64,000 nt of DNA from Micrococcaceae bacterium Sec5.7 (GTDB taxonomy: Bacteria; Actinomycetota; Actinomycetes; Actinomycetales; Micrococcaceae), in contig CP144169.1 of NCBI GenBank assembly GCA_039636785.1, positions 1,240,001-1,304,000 on the forward strand, given 5' to 3'. This document shows positions 7,900 through 16,920 of this stretch, piece after piece (position 1 is the first letter of the stretch; each line of letters starts with the position of its first letter). The notes below the pieces were generated by a model. That model was not told the origin of the DNA. It saw nothing but the letters and a program-made list of their open reading frames with translations, and made no database searches. Both the position numbers and the translations under genes were made by a program.

Positions 7900-9624
7900 C
7901 TAGTTCTTTGCTTCGGCGGATTCGGCGGGGGCCGTTTCCGTCATGGGGATGCGGACGCCGCGTTCCTTGGCGACCTCGACGGCGCGGTCGTAGCCGGCGT
8001 CGGCGTGGCGGATGACGCCCATGCCGGGATCGTTGGTCAGGAGCCGTTCAAGCTTCTGGGCTGCGAGGTCGGTGCCGTCGGCCACGGAGACCTGGCCGGC
8101 GTGGATGGAGCGGCCGATCCCGACGCCGCCGCCGTGGTGGATGGAGACCCAGGTGGCGCCGGAGGCAGTGTTGAGCAGGGCGTTGAGCAGCGGCCAGTCG
8201 GCGATCGCGTCGGAGCCGTCGGCCATCGCCTCGGTCTCCCGGTACGGGGAGGCCACGGAACCGGAGTCCAGGTGGTCGCGGCCGATCACGATCGGGGCCT
8301 TGACCTTGCCGTCCCTGACCAGCTCATTGAAGAGCAGCCCGGCCTTGGCGCGGTCGCCGTAGCCCAGCCAGCAGATGCGGGCCGGCAGGCCCTCGAACTC
8401 AACCCGTTCCTGCGCCGCGTCGATCCAGCGGTGCAGGTGCTTGTTCTCGGGGAAGAGTTCCTTGATGGCCCTGTCCGTGACGGCGATGTCCTCCGGGTCG
8501 CCGGAGAGCGCCACCCAGCGGAACGGGCCGAGGCCCTCGCAGAACAGCGGGCGGATGTAGGCCGGGACGAAGCCGGGGAATTCGAAGGCGCGGTTGTAGC
8601 CGCCTTTGCGGGCCTCGTCGCGGATGGAGTTCCCGTAATCGAAGACCTCGGCGCCGGCGTCCTGGAATTCCACCATCGCCTGCACGTGCCGGGCCATGGA
8701 GGCCTGGGCCTTCTTGGTGAAGCCTTCCGGGTCAGCCGTGGCCTCGCGGTGCCATTCCGCCACGGAGATGCCTTCGGGGAGGTAGCTCAGCGGATCGTGG
8801 GCGCTGGTCTGGTCCGTGACGATGTCCACGGTGAACTCGCCGGCGTTGTGGCGGCGCAGGATCTCCGGGAACACCTCTGCGGCGTTGCCGACGTAGCCCA
8901 CCGACCAGCCGCGGCGCTCTTCCTTGGCTTTGAGGACCTTGGCGATGGCGGTGTCGAGGTCCGTCTCCACCTCGTCGAGGTAGCGCTTGCCGGCGCGGCG
9001 GCGCAGGTGACTTTCGTCGACGTCGACAATCAGGCACGCACCGTCGTTGAGCGTGACGGCGAGCGGCTGGGCCCCGCCCATCCCGCCGCAGCCGCCGGTG
9101 AGGGTCAGGGTCCCGGCTAGCGTGCCGTCCTCGTCCCCGGTGAGCTTTCGGGCGATCGCCGCGAACGTTTCGAAGGTGCCCTGCAGGATGCCCTGGGTGC
9201 CGATGTAGATCCAGGACCCGGCCGTCATCTGGCCGTACATCATGAGGCCCTCGGCCTCGAGCCGGCGGAACTCGGGCCAGTTGGCCCAGTCCCCGACGAG
9301 GTTGGAGTTGGCCAGCAGCACGCGCGGCGCCCACTCGTTGGTGCGGAACACGCCGACCGGCTTGCCGGACTGGACCAGGAGGGTCTCGTCCTTCTCCATG
9401 GTTTCCAGCGTGCGGGTGATCGCATCGAACGCCGCCCAGCTGCGGACGGCGCGGCCGGTGCCGCCGTAGACCACCAGGTCGTCCGGGCGCTCGGCGACCT
9501 CGGGGTCCAGGTTGTTCATGAGCATGCGCAGCGGGGCTTCCGTCTGCCAGCTCTTGGCAGTCAACTCGGTACCGCGGGCTGCTTTGACCGGGCGGGCACC
9601 GGTGGTGAAATCGGCGGGTGCCAT
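7900..9624 (-). CDS. hutU: urocanate hydratase
   Basis: NAD+-dependent enzyme that converts urocanate to imidazolonepropionate. Family marks include [30 protein letters not shown] near the N-terminus, the glycine-rich [18 protein letters not shown] and [17 protein letters not shown]. The ATG at 9624 is chosen because the conserved sequence starts there ([14 protein letters not shown]) and GGAGCC precedes it. An open frame continues upstream to 9777 but runs through a 61-bp repeat element and is non-coding. First gene of the hutU-hutH operon. The next enzyme, imidazolonepropionase (HutI), is not in the window. Confidence 0.95.
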   Translation of the reverse strand: MAPADFTTGARPVKAARGTELTAKSWQTEAPLRMLMNNLDPEVAERPDDLVVYGGTGRAVRSWAAFDAITRTLETMEKDETLLVQSGKPVGVFRTNEWAPRVLLANSNLVGDWANWPEFRRLEAEGLMMYGQMTAGSWIYIGTQGILQGTFETFAAIARKLTGDEDGTLAGTLTLTGGCGGMGGAQPLAVTLNDGACLIVDVDESHLRRRAGKRYLDEVETDLDTAIAKVLKAKEERRGWSVGYVGNAAEVFPEILRRHNAGEFTVDIVTDQTSAHDPLSYLPEGISVAEWHREATADPEGFTKKAQASMARHVQAMVEFQDAGAEVFDYGNSIRDEARKGGYNRAFEFPGFVPAYIRPLFCEGLGPFRWVALSGDPEDIAVTDRAIKELFPENKHLHRWIDAAQERVEFEGLPARICWLGYGDRAKAGLLFNELVRDGKVKAPIVIGRDHLDSGSVASPYRETEAMADGSDAIADWPLLNALLNTASGATWVSIHHGGGVGIGRSIHAGQVSVADGTDLAAQKLERLLTNDPGMGVIRHADAGYDRAVEVAKERGVRIPMTETAPAESAEAKN

Positions 9625-9723
9625 GGTGGCTCCTTTGTGTCTCAGGGTGGGTTTCGGGAGAAGTGCGTCTTTATCAACTAAAGCCTGTCCAGCGCGGGGC
9701 CGACAGGGGTTTGGAACGGGTAC

Positions 9724-9741
9724 TGTCCGGTATTCCAGACC
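9724..9741. promoter_or_regulatory. candidate IclR-type operator upstream of hutU
   Basis: TGTCCGGTATTCCAGACC, an imperfect inverted repeat (TGTCyGG / CCaGAC) 100 bases before hutU. Nearly the same sequence occurs at 10821 upstream of the IclR gene. Shared sites at the regulator and its neighbour operon suggest the IclR protein controls hut; this is inference. Confidence 0.55.
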
Positions 9742-9764
9742 AAGCAGTGCCCCCCTCCCCCGCC

Positions 9765-9825
9765 GTTGCTCTATCACTTGTGGTCCCTAAAACCTGCCGA
9801 TGGGAACCATAAGTGATAGAGCAAC
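9765..9825 (+). repeat. 61-bp palindromic interspersed repeat, copy 1 of 5
   Basis: GTTGCTCTATCAC at the left end pairs perfectly with GTGATAGAGCAAC at the right end. Inner parts TGTGGTCCC and GGGAACCATA extend the stem, leaving a loop of about 14 bases. It lies past the 3' end of the iclR gene and upstream of hutU. Same length and orientation as the copies at 16853, 20193, 34814 and 36415. Confidence 0.9.
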
Positions 9826-9846
9826 GAGGGGGTAGCGCGCGGGTGG

Positions 9847-10716
9847 TTAGAGCGCAGGGCGGCCGTGGATGCGGACCGAGAGTTCGTCCGCGACCTTCTG
9901 GACGCGGGCGGCGAGCGCCGGCCATTGGTCCGCCGGCAGTTTGTCCTCCAGGAAGGTCACGGCGACTGCCGCCGTCGGCCATCCCACGTGATCCGTAACG
10001 GCGGCGGCGATCGAGCCGAAGCCGGGCGTCACCTCACCGTGTTCCGTGGCGTAGCCGCGCTGCCGGACCTGGTCCAGGTGCGAGGACAGCGAGGAGTACT
10101 TCATGATGGCGCCCTCCACCTCGTGCCGGGCGCTGAAGGCGGCCGCGTTCGGGTACAGCGCGCGGACCTGCGACTTCGGCAGCGCGGCGAGAATGGCGCG
10201 GCCGCTGGCGGTGAGGTGGCTGGGCAGCCGGACGCCGACGTCGGTCACGAGGGACGGCCGGTGCTTGGCGCGCTCTTCCACAATGTAGAGCACATCGCGG
10301 CCGTGGAGCACCGCCAGATGCGCGCTCTCCCCCAGCACGTCCACCAGCGACGCGAGCATGGGCCGGCCCAGCCGGGACAGCGGCTCCTGGCGCGAGTACG
10401 CGGAACTGAGCTCGAATGCGCTGATCCCCAGCCCGTAGCGCTGCTCCTCGTGCAGGTGCATCACAAAGCCGTTCGCTTCCATCACTCCCAGCAGGTGGTA
10501 AACGCTGGAACGCGGCAGCCCCAGTGCGGTGGCAATGTTCGACGCCGCCATGGGCCCGCGCTTGGAGGCCAGCAGTTTCAGGATACGCAAGGTGTTTTCG
10601 GCCGCCGGAACCTTTGACGTCACCTTTGACGCCGCCGTCTCCTTCGGCACTGCCGTGCCAGCTGTTGTGGTCGCTGGCGCTGTGGCCACGGCCGGGGCTG
10701 CGATGTTGCCTGCCAT
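9847..10716 (-). CDS. IclR-family transcriptional regulator, probable hut regulator
   Basis: 289 residues. An Ala/Thr/Pro-rich leader of about 38 residues precedes the winged helix-turn-helix (AENTLRILKLLASKRGPMAASNIATALGLPRSSVYHLLGVMEANGFV). The C-terminal IclR effector domain follows (ESAHLAVLHGRDVLYIVEERAKHRPSL, SHLTASGRAILAALPKSQV, GYATEHGEVTPGFGSIAAAV). It lies directly upstream of hutU on the same strand, and similar inverted-repeat sites occur before both genes. A role in controlling histidine utilisation, with autoregulation, is therefore likely but inferred. The effector is unknown; urocanate or histidine are candidates. Confidence 0.85.
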   Translation of the reverse strand: MAGNIAAPAVATAPATTTAGTAVPKETAASKVTSKVPAAENTLRILKLLASKRGPMAASNIATALGLPRSSVYHLLGVMEANGFVMHLHEEQRYGLGISAFELSSAYSRQEPLSRLGRPMLASLVDVLGESAHLAVLHGRDVLYIVEERAKHRPSLVTDVGVRLPSHLTASGRAILAALPKSQVRALYPNAAAFSARHEVEGAIMKYSSLSSHLDQVRQRGYATEHGEVTPGFGSIAAAVTDHVGWPTAAVAVTFLEDKLPADQWPALAARVQKVADELSVRIHGRPAL

Positions 10717-10752
10717 CTGTCCTCCGTCGGTTTGATCCCGCCACGTTGCCGG

Positions 10753-10770
10753 TGTCCGGGATACCGTACT
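10753..10770. promoter_or_regulatory. weak second IclR-type site upstream of iclR
   Basis: TGTCCGGGATACCGTACT, which matches the left half of the site at 10821 (TGTCCGG.ATACC) but is degraded on the right. It lies 37 bases before the iclR start, a position suited to autoregulation. Confidence 0.35.
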
Positions 10771-10820
10771 TAATCATGCGCCCGGACTGCCTGGCCCGAA
10801 AAGCCATCAGAGCACACGAC

Positions 10821-10838
10821 TGTCCGGAATACCAGACA
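10821..10838. promoter_or_regulatory. candidate IclR-type operator upstream of iclR
   Basis: TGTCCGGAATACCAGACA, an inverted repeat with half-sites TGTCCGG and CCAGACA around AATA. It is the best-preserved of three related sites (9724, 10753, 10821). The 229-base gap between iclR and the divergent reductase gene holds this site and no gene. Confidence 0.55.
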
Positions 10839-10944
10839 ATGGATAGTTGGTGTCCGGGGTTTTGCTCTTGCAATGGGCGATCTGTCGAATCTATGGTCGG
10901 CCTGACCGGGAAGAACAGACTCAGAGAGAGAAGGCAGGCTGGCC

Positions 10945-11532
10945 ATGGCGAAGCTGATTTACGCAGGCATCACGTCGCTCGACGGCTACGTGGCGGACCG
11001 GGACGGCAAGTTCGACTGGAGCGAACCGGACGAGGAGGTGCACACCTTCGTCAACGAGCTGGAGCGGCCGGTGGGCACCTACCTCTACGGGCGCCGGATG
11101 TACGAAGTGATGCGGGCCTGGGAAAGACTCGACGTCACGGAACTGCCTCCCTTTGTCCGGGACTTCGCGGAGCTCTGGCGCGCAGCTGAAAAGATCGTCT
11201 ACTCCCGGAGTTTGGAGAAGGTATCCAGCGCCAGAACGCGGATCGAGCGGGACTTCGATGCCGAAGCGGTCCGGCAGCTTAAAGAGACGGCGGGACGCGA
11301 CATCACTGTGGGCGGCCCTCATTTGGCCGCCCAGGCATTTAAGGCCGGGCTGGTCGACGAGTGCCACCTGTTCGTCTCGCCTGTGGTTGTGGGCGGCGGC
11401 AATCGCTTTCTACCCGACGATGTCCATTGGGACCTTGAGCTGCTGGACGAGCGCCGTTTCGGCAACGGAGTGGTCCACCTCCGCTACCGGACAGCCAGCA
11501 CAGTGCTCCGGTATAGTGCGCGCTATGGATGA
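10945..11532 (+). CDS. RibD C-terminal/dihydrofolate-reductase-like protein
   Basis: 195 residues with the RibD_C/DHFR fold landmarks: AGITSLDGYVADRDGKFDW at the N-terminus, the nucleotide-loop pattern GRRMYEVM, then DITVGGPHLAAQAFKAGLVDECHLFVSPVVVGGGNRFLP. These stand-alone actinobacterial proteins are probable NADPH-dependent reductases; the substrate is unknown and it is not expected to be the riboflavin enzyme itself. GAAGG precedes the ATG. The last 8 bases overlap the next gene, so the two are translationally coupled. Confidence 0.85.
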   Translation: MAKLIYAGITSLDGYVADRDGKFDWSEPDEEVHTFVNELERPVGTYLYGRRMYEVMRAWERLDVTELPPFVRDFAELWRAAEKIVYSRSLEKVSSARTRIERDFDAEAVRQLKETAGRDITVGGPHLAAQAFKAGLVDECHLFVSPVVVGGGNRFLPDDVHWDLELLDERRFGNGVVHLRYRTASTVLRYSARYG

Positions 11533-12142
11533 CAAAGCGATTCTGCTCCGGTACCTCCGCACCCGGCGGGAAAGCCTTCTGGGTAAACTCGAGGGGCTGG
11601 GCGAGTACGACGCCCGCAGGCCGCTGACGCCCACCGGAACCAACCTCCTGGGCCTCGTCAAGCACGTGGCGAGCGTGGAGTTGGGGTACTTCGGCGAAGT
11701 TTTCGGCCGGCCAAGCGGCCGGGACCTGCCTTGGATGGCGGATGACGCGGAGCCGGATGCGGACATGTGGGCGGCACCTGAAGAAACCCGCCAGGACATC
11801 GTTGAACTGCACCGCTTCTCGGGCGCCCACAGCGATGCAACCGTCGAGGCACTTCCGCTCGACGCCCCCGGGGAAGTGCCGTGGTGGCCGGAGGAACGCC
11901 GTCACGTGACCCTCCACCAGATCCTGGTTCACTTGTGCGTCGAAACGGCCCAGCACCTGGGGCATGCAGACATTCTCCGCGAACTCATTGACGGAAGGGC
12001 CGGGCAGGGCCCCGGTGACCCCAATCTGTCCCCTCGGAGCCCTGAGGAATGGGCCATGCACCGTGCCCGAATTGAGGCGGCTGCGCGCGAGGCGGCATCG
12101 CAGCAGGACCGGCCGCAACCGGCCCATGGCCTCACACGCTGA
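11525..12142 (+). CDS. DinB/DUF664-like protein
   Basis: 205 residues. Four-helix-bundle DinB-superfamily protein of the DUF664 type. Its pattern has three well-spaced histidines (NLLGLVKHVASVELGYFGEVFGR; VTLHQILVHLCVETAQHLGHADILRELIDG) that would form the metal site. Relatives act as thiol-dependent transferases or isomerases using mycothiol or bacillithiol; activity here is unproven. The ATG at 11525 lies inside the end of the preceding reductase gene, and its 3' end overlaps the convergent dehydrogenase by 11 bases. Confidence 0.8.
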   Translation: MDDKAILLRYLRTRRESLLGKLEGLGEYDARRPLTPTGTNLLGLVKHVASVELGYFGEVFGRPSGRDLPWMADDAEPDADMWAAPEETRQDIVELHRFSGAHSDATVEALPLDAPGEVPWWPEERRHVTLHQILVHLCVETAQHLGHADILRELIDGRAGQGPGDPNLSPRSPEEWAMHRARIEAAAREAASQQDRPQPAHGLTR

Positions 12143-13103
12143 CTACGACCTTGCCGTGCGCCCGGCCTTCGTGCACGTACTGGATGGCCGCGGCGGCGTC
12201 ACCCAGGGAGTAGGTCTTATCGATAACCGGCCTGACCGTGCCGGCTTCGATGAGCTGCGTCAGGTATGCAAGGTCCTCCCTGCGCTCCACCGAAATCAGC
12301 CCGCACAGTTTCTGGCCCACGAAAAGCGACAGCATCGCGGCGCGCAGCAGTCGCTCAATCCCGCCGAACCACCGCCCGCCCACCTCGCCGCCGACGATGA
12401 CCAGCGTCCCCTTAGGCGTCAGCGCGTGCCGGAGCCGTGTCAGTGAACGGTTCCCCGCTGTGTCCAAGATGAGGTCATAGCGCACCCCCTTCTCCGCGAA
12501 GTCATCCCGTGTGTAGTCAATGACGGAGTCCGCGCCGATCGAACTGACAAGCTCCACCTTGCTAGTGCTGCACACGCCGGTCACCTCTGCACCGAAAGCC
12601 TTCGCCAGCTGCACGGCGAAAGCGCCCACTCCTCCCGCCGCGCCGATGACCAGAACCTTCTGCCCGGGTTGAACAGCCCCGCAGTCGCGAAGTCCCTGAA
12701 GTGCGGTGACGGCGGAGATGGGCACCGCCGCGGCCTGCTCGAAGGTGAGGTTCGCCGGCTTCGGCACCAGCTTGTCCTCCCGGGCGCAGACGTACTCGGC
12801 GAAGGAACCTTCGCAGGTTCCAAACACCTCGTCGCCCGCCCGAAACTGCGTCACGTTCCCGCCGACCGACTCCACACGCCCGGCCACGTCCCTGCCACGG
12901 ATGCGGCTTTTGGGCTTCTTCAGCCCGAAGCCGACAAGGCGCGTGAGGTAGGGCAGACCCGCCATCAGATGCCAGACACCCTGATCGACGCCCGCCGCGC
13001 AGACGCTGATGAGCACGTCGTTGTCGCCTACCGCTGGCTTCTCGATGTCACGGAGCTCCAACACATCTTCAGAGCCGTAAACGTCCTGGACGATCGCTTT
13101 CAT
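12132..13103 (-). CDS. zinc-free NAD(P)-dependent alcohol dehydrogenase/quinone oxidoreductase (MDR superfamily)
   Basis: 323 residues. GroES-like N-terminal domain (MKAIVQDVYGSEDVLELRDIEKPAVGDNDVLI, GRDVAGRVESVGGNVTQFRAGDEVFG) and Rossmann domain (QKVLVIGAAGGVGAFAVQLAKAFGAEVTGVCS). The catalytic-zinc cysteine and structural-zinc cysteine cluster are absent, as in quinone oxidoreductases. It ends with AIQYVHEGRAHGKVVVSV. The ATG at 13103 is preceded by AAGGAG. It lies just after the XRE gene on the same strand, so it may be under that regulator. Confidence 0.85.
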   Translation of the reverse strand: MKAIVQDVYGSEDVLELRDIEKPAVGDNDVLISVCAAGVDQGVWHLMAGLPYLTRLVGFGLKKPKSRIRGRDVAGRVESVGGNVTQFRAGDEVFGTCEGSFAEYVCAREDKLVPKPANLTFEQAAAVPISAVTALQGLRDCGAVQPGQKVLVIGAAGGVGAFAVQLAKAFGAEVTGVCSTSKVELVSSIGADSVIDYTRDDFAEKGVRYDLILDTAGNRSLTRLRHALTPKGTLVIVGGEVGGRWFGGIERLLRAAMLSLFVGQKLCGLISVERREDLAYLTQLIEAGTVRPVIDKTYSLGDAAAAIQYVHEGRAHGKVVVSV

Positions 13104-13122
13104 GATGGTTCTCCTTGGCTGT

Positions 13123-13341
13123 CTAGCTGTCCGGGTACTGGAATACGTCGTCGAGGGGCACGCTGAGCACGCGGGCGATTTGGAATGCCATCTCAAGGGA
13201 AGGCGAGTAGCGCCCCTGCTCGATGGCGATGATTGTCTGCCGGGTGACGCCGATTCGCTCAGCGAGGTCCGCCTGCGTCATCTCGCCCCGCGCGAATCGG
13301 AGCCGTCGGATCGCATTCGTGACTTTGGTCGGCTTCACCAT
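13123..13341 (-). CDS. XRE-family helix-turn-helix regulator, 72 aa
   Basis: A minimal Cro/CI-type DNA-binding protein consisting almost entirely of one HTH domain (IRRLRFARGEMTQADLAERIGVTRQTIIAIEQGRYSPSLEMAFQIARVLSVPLDDVFQ). Its start lies 7 bases inside the end of the upstream membrane gene, so the two are coupled. Small regulators of this class often sit next to a membrane protein and control their own operon; a palindrome over the operon promoter at 13815 fits that model. Confidence 0.9.
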   Translation of the reverse strand: MVKPTKVTNAIRRLRFARGEMTQADLAERIGVTRQTIIAIEQGRYSPSLEMAFQIARVLSVPLDDVFQYPDS

Positions 13342-13763
13342 GGCTGGAAACCTCGACGGTAGGCGACGATCTTTGCCACAGATCCGAGAATCGCGGACAA
13401 GACGAAGGCCAGGTAAATCACGTTGGCGATCCAGAAATAGTCGAGTTCAACCATCGCCATCACCAGGGCCGACACGCCCCCGATCACCACGAATGACTGG
13501 CCGATATATTCGCCGAACCGGTAGATCTCCTTGTCGCGCTGATCCTTCTTGCCGGCGTCCTTGGGCGAGGCGATCCCGGTCACGATGTGGAGCACAATGG
13601 ATGCCGCAATCGAGGCACCGACGGTCCACAGCAGCGGCGCCGCATACGGAACCTCGGCCAGCGGCATGTTGCCGGCCTGCCCAAGAACGATGATCAGATA
13701 GGCGGCGTACGAACCAACGGCGAGCACCCCCATGATCCACGCGCTCTTCTCTTCGGATGACAT
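13335..13763 (-). CDS. four-helix membrane protein partnered with an XRE regulator
   Basis: 142 residues with four hydrophobic segments: WIMGVLAVGSYAAYLIIVLG, PLLWTVGASIAASIVLHIVTGIA, FVVIGGVSALVMAMVEL and FWIANVIYLAFVLSAILGSVA. A charged loop lies between the second and third (PKDAGKKDQRDKEIYRFGEY). The ATG at 13763 with GGTGG upstream is preferred over the longer open frame to 14006, whose N-terminal part is poor coding. First gene of a membrane protein - XRE operon resembling DUF2178-type pairs. The function of the membrane partner is unknown. Confidence 0.75.
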   Translation of the reverse strand: MSSEEKSAWIMGVLAVGSYAAYLIIVLGQAGNMPLAEVPYAAPLLWTVGASIAASIVLHIVTGIASPKDAGKKDQRDKEIYRFGEYIGQSFVVIGGVSALVMAMVELDYFWIANVIYLAFVLSAILGSVAKIVAYRRGFQPW

Positions 13764-13799
13764 TTTTCCACCCCCATGTAAAACAAAGCTGACATCCCA

Positions 13800-13828
13800 A
13801 AAGTAAAGTATAACTGACATGATGTCAA
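13800..13828 (-). promoter_or_regulatory. promoter with overlapping palindromic operator for the membrane protein-XRE operon
   Basis: Read on the minus strand, TTGACA and TACTTT are spaced by 17 bases. A perfect inverted repeat (TGACAT, one base, ATGTCA at 13815-13827) covers the -35 box, and a further TGACAT half-site lies at 13790. This layout suggests repression by the XRE protein encoded in the same operon. Confidence 0.55.
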
Positions 13829-13960
13829 GAGATTTCGACTTCTGCACGCCCTGGGCAGTCTGAAATGAAAGACACCAATCCCCCGTGAGTCCCATCATAG
13901 GCGGCCCAAAAGTGATGTGCTGGTTGGCGATCCCCCTCCCAGTGACGAGAAGGTATTCGT

Positions 13961-15469
13961 ATGCAGCAAGCACCACCGGCCCCGAAGGCACAGACGGGCC
14001 CCGCATCCACCAGCGCGGTCAGCGCCGCCGTCGGAAGCGTCCTCAGCCGCGGGCTCAACGTCCGTCACATCCGGTTTATGGCACTGGGCTCGGCGATCGG
14101 AACCGGCCTGTTCTACGGTTCCGCTTCGGCAATCCAGAAGGCCGGCCCTTCGGTGCTGTTCGCCTACATGATCGGCGGCGCGGCTGTGTTCATGGTGATG
14201 CGGGCGCTGGGCGAAATGGCCGTCCGGCACCCCGTGTCCGGCTCGTTCGGCCAGTACGCGAGCCGTTACCTTGGCCCGTTCGCTGGTTTTGTGACGGGCT
14301 GGACCTACGTCTTCGAGATGGCGATTGTGGCCATCGCGGACGTCACCGCATTCAGCATCTACATGGGCTTCTGGTTCCCCGACGTCGATCGCTGGATCTG
14401 GGTGCTCGCCATCATCTTCTTCCTGGCCGCCCTGAACCTGCTCAGCGTGAAGGTCTTCGGCGAGCTGGAGTTCTGGTTCTCGCTGATCAAAGTGGTGGCC
14501 ATCATCGCCATGATCGTGGGCGGCGCAGCCATCATCGTGTTCGGCTTCCAGGCCGGCGGCTCCACCGTGGCACCGGGCCTCGGCAACCTCGTGGAGCACG
14601 GCGGGATGTTCCCCAACGGGTTCGAGGGGCTCCTGGCCGCGTTCGCCGTCGTGATGTTTGCCTTTGGCGGGATCGAAACCATCGGCATCACCGCCGGCGA
14701 GGCCGCGGATCCCAAAAAAGTGATCCCGCAAGCAGTCAATACAGTGCCTGTGCGCGTGCTGCTGTTCTACGTACTGACCCTCGGCGTACTCATGAGCCTC
14801 TTCCCATGGAACGAGATCGGCAGCAACGGCAGCCCGTTCGTGCAGATCTTCAGCGGCCTGGGCATCCCGGCCGCCCCGCATATCCTCAACGCCGTGGTGA
14901 TCACGGCCGCGCTCTCAGCCATCAACAGCGACATCTTCGGCGCAGGCCGGATCCTGTTCGGTCTGGCCAAACAGGGGCATGCGCCGGCCAGCTTCGGCAA
15001 GGTCTCCCGGCACGGCGTCCCGTGGATGACCGTGGTGATGATGGGCGGCATCCTGCTGGTGGGTGTGGTGCTGAACGCACTGATTCCGGAAGACGTGTTC
15101 GTATTGATCGCCTCGATCGCCACCTTCGCCACGGTGTGGGTCTGGGTGATGATCCTGGCGTCCCACGTGGCGATGAAACGGGAGATTGCCCGCAAGGACC
15201 TGCCGGCGTCGGAATTCCCGTCCCCGTGGTGGCCCGCCGCCTCGGTGCTGACCATCGGTTTCATGGCGATGGTCATTGTGATCCTGGGCGTCTTCGAGGA
15301 CACCCGCATCGCGCTTTATGTGGGCGCCGTCTGGCTAGGCCTGCTGCTGCTCGCCTACAGTCTTTGGGTCAAAGGGAACGGACGACGCCGGGCGGAACTG
15401 GTGGACGAAACCTCACCGCTGCCGGTGGTCGAGACGGGCACGCTGACCCTCACGGGCAACAAAACGTAG
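13961..15469 (+). CDS. APC-superfamily amino acid permease (AAT type)
   Basis: 502 residues, about 12 membrane helices. Amino-acid transporter signature near the N-terminus ([53 protein letters not shown]), and [31 protein letters not shown] in the middle. It belongs with proline/GABA/histidine-type proton symporters (ProY, GabP, HutT relatives). Substrate unknown; histidine is an attractive but unproven option given the nearby hut genes. GAGAAGG lies 7 bases before the ATG. Confidence 0.9.
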   Translation: MQQAPPAPKAQTGPASTSAVSAAVGSVLSRGLNVRHIRFMALGSAIGTGLFYGSASAIQKAGPSVLFAYMIGGAAVFMVMRALGEMAVRHPVSGSFGQYASRYLGPFAGFVTGWTYVFEMAIVAIADVTAFSIYMGFWFPDVDRWIWVLAIIFFLAALNLLSVKVFGELEFWFSLIKVVAIIAMIVGGAAIIVFGFQAGGSTVAPGLGNLVEHGGMFPNGFEGLLAAFAVVMFAFGGIETIGITAGEAADPKKVIPQAVNTVPVRVLLFYVLTLGVLMSLFPWNEIGSNGSPFVQIFSGLGIPAAPHILNAVVITAALSAINSDIFGAGRILFGLAKQGHAPASFGKVSRHGVPWMTVVMMGGILLVGVVLNALIPEDVFVLIASIATFATVWVWVMILASHVAMKREIARKDLPASEFPSPWWPAASVLTIGFMAMVIVILGVFEDTRIALYVGAVWLGLLLLAYSLWVKGNGRRRAELVDETSPLPVVETGTLTLTGNKT

Positions 15470-15543
15470 CCGGCAGCCCTTCTGCCGGGACGCCCTGTGG
15501 GATAAATTGGGCCCTACTATTCGGTGTCCGGCGGGAGTATACG

Positions 15544-16830
15544 ATGGCAGCGAACCCCAAGGGCTTGAGGCACTCCACGGGCCAGTCCCTCGCCGCCCTC
15601 GGGATTGTTGCGGCGACCCTGTTCGCCGCAACAGCGTGCACGGCAGTAGACCCGCCCGCTCCCACGTCGTCGGCCACCGGCACGGCTGCCGCATCCGTCC
15701 TGGTACACCCCGACAAAGCCAAATTGCAGGAAACCTTCCAGAGCACGGCCAAGGATCTGCTCGTCCCGGGCGCCGTGATGCTGCTGCGGACCCCGCAGGG
15801 CGACGTCACCTTCACCTACGGCGTGACGAGCGCAGGCGGAACCACCCCGGTATCGCTGGACGACCACATCAGGATCGGTTCCATCACGAAAACGTGGACG
15901 GGGACAGTCATCCTGCAGCTCGCGCAGGAAGGCAAGATCAAACTGGACGACCCCGTGTCGAAGTACCGTCGGGACGTCCCCAACGGCGACAAAATCACCA
16001 TCGAGCAGCTGCTCACCATGCGGAGCGGAATTTACAACTACTCGGAGTCGTACGAACTCAGCCGCGCCTTGGACACCACGCCGAAACGGGTGTGGACGCA
16101 GGAGGAACTTCTCGGAATCGCACTGCCCCTGCCTGTGTATTTTCCCCCGGGCGAGGGGTTCCACTACTCGAACACGAACACCGTGCTTCTCGGGCTAATT
16201 GCGGAGAAGCTGGACGGCAAGCCGCTGGGTCGGATTATCGAGGACCGGATACTCGGGCCGCTCGGACTGAGTCAGTCATCGTTCCCGAGATCGGACTCGT
16301 CCGATCTTCCGGCGCCGTATTCACGGGGCTACATGTATATGGACAACCTGCTCACGCTTGCGACGACGAAGCTCCCGGCAGACCTGATCGCCAAGGCCCA
16401 GGACGGATCCCTGAAACCCAATGATTACACCAACGCGAACCCGTCCTGGACGTGGGCGGCCGGCCAAGGCATCTCCACCGCCGGTGACCTGGCCACCTTG
16501 GCCGAGGCCCTCACTGATGGCAAACTGCTCAATGCCGAGCTGCAAAAGCTTCGGATGGACAGCCTAAAGCCTGTCGATCCGGACAACCCGGACGCGGCGC
16601 TGTATGGCATGGCGCTGGCCAAATTCGGCAATCTGTACGGTCACACCGGTGAGCTGCCCGGCTACAACTCGTTCATGGGCAGGGACCCACTGAACAAAAT
16701 AACGCTGGTGGTCTGGACGAACCTCGCGCCCTCGGCAGACGGCCGCGACCCAGCGGCGACGATCGCCAAGTCACTGATCAGCGACCTCTACGCCCCGGAA
16801 AGCGTCCCACTGCCAACGCCGGCAAAGTAG
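15544..16830 (+). CDS. secreted serine beta-lactamase/D-Ala-D-Ala carboxypeptidase-like hydrolase
   Basis: 428 residues. Export signal with a possible lipoprotein cysteine (ALGIVAATLFAATAC; the lipobox is weak) followed by a Pro/Ser/Thr linker. Penicillin-binding fold motifs are in order: SITK (nucleophile Ser and Lys) in HIRIGSITKTWTG, the Tyr-Ser-Asn motif in GFHYSNTNTVLLG, and HTG in YGHTGELPGYNSFMG. This pattern fits class C-like esterases and DD-peptidases; whether it acts on peptidoglycan, beta-lactams or esters is open. The start ATG at 15544 has GGGAG 6 bases upstream. Confidence 0.88.
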   Translation: MAANPKGLRHSTGQSLAALGIVAATLFAATACTAVDPPAPTSSATGTAAASVLVHPDKAKLQETFQSTAKDLLVPGAVMLLRTPQGDVTFTYGVTSAGGTTPVSLDDHIRIGSITKTWTGTVILQLAQEGKIKLDDPVSKYRRDVPNGDKITIEQLLTMRSGIYNYSESYELSRALDTTPKRVWTQEELLGIALPLPVYFPPGEGFHYSNTNTVLLGLIAEKLDGKPLGRIIEDRILGPLGLSQSSFPRSDSSDLPAPYSRGYMYMDNLLTLATTKLPADLIAKAQDGSLKPNDYTNANPSWTWAAGQGISTAGDLATLAEALTDGKLLNAELQKLRMDSLKPVDPDNPDAALYGMALAKFGNLYGHTGELPGYNSFMGRDPLNKITLVVWTNLAPSADGRDPAATIAKSLISDLYAPESVPLPTPAK

Positions 16831-16852
16831 GGGCGGCGGGCAGATGGCGGCA

Positions 16853-16913
16853 GTTGCGCTATCACTTTTGGCTGCCAAAACAGGTAAATAGGAACCAAAG
16901 GTGATAGCGCGAC
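16853..16913 (+). repeat. 61-bp palindromic interspersed repeat, copy 2 of 5
   Basis: Left arm GTTGCGCTATCACTTTTGG, right arm CCAAAGGTGATAGCGCGAC. Relative to copy 1, a T-to-G change in the left arm is matched by A-to-C in the right arm, so pairing is kept. It lies between the convergent beta-lactamase-like gene and the dehydrogenase gene. Confidence 0.9.
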
Positions 16914-16920
16914 GGACGAA

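Noticed and set aside
9625..9777. N-terminal extension of hutU by about 50 residues
   Set aside because: The open frame starts inside a 61-bp repeat element and crosses the operator; conserved HutU sequence and a Shine-Dalgarno sequence mark 9624 as the start.
13895..14881. 328-residue His/Asp/Gly-rich frame opposite the amino acid permease
   Set aside because: Composition is that of the reverse frame of a membrane protein gene; no start signal or family.
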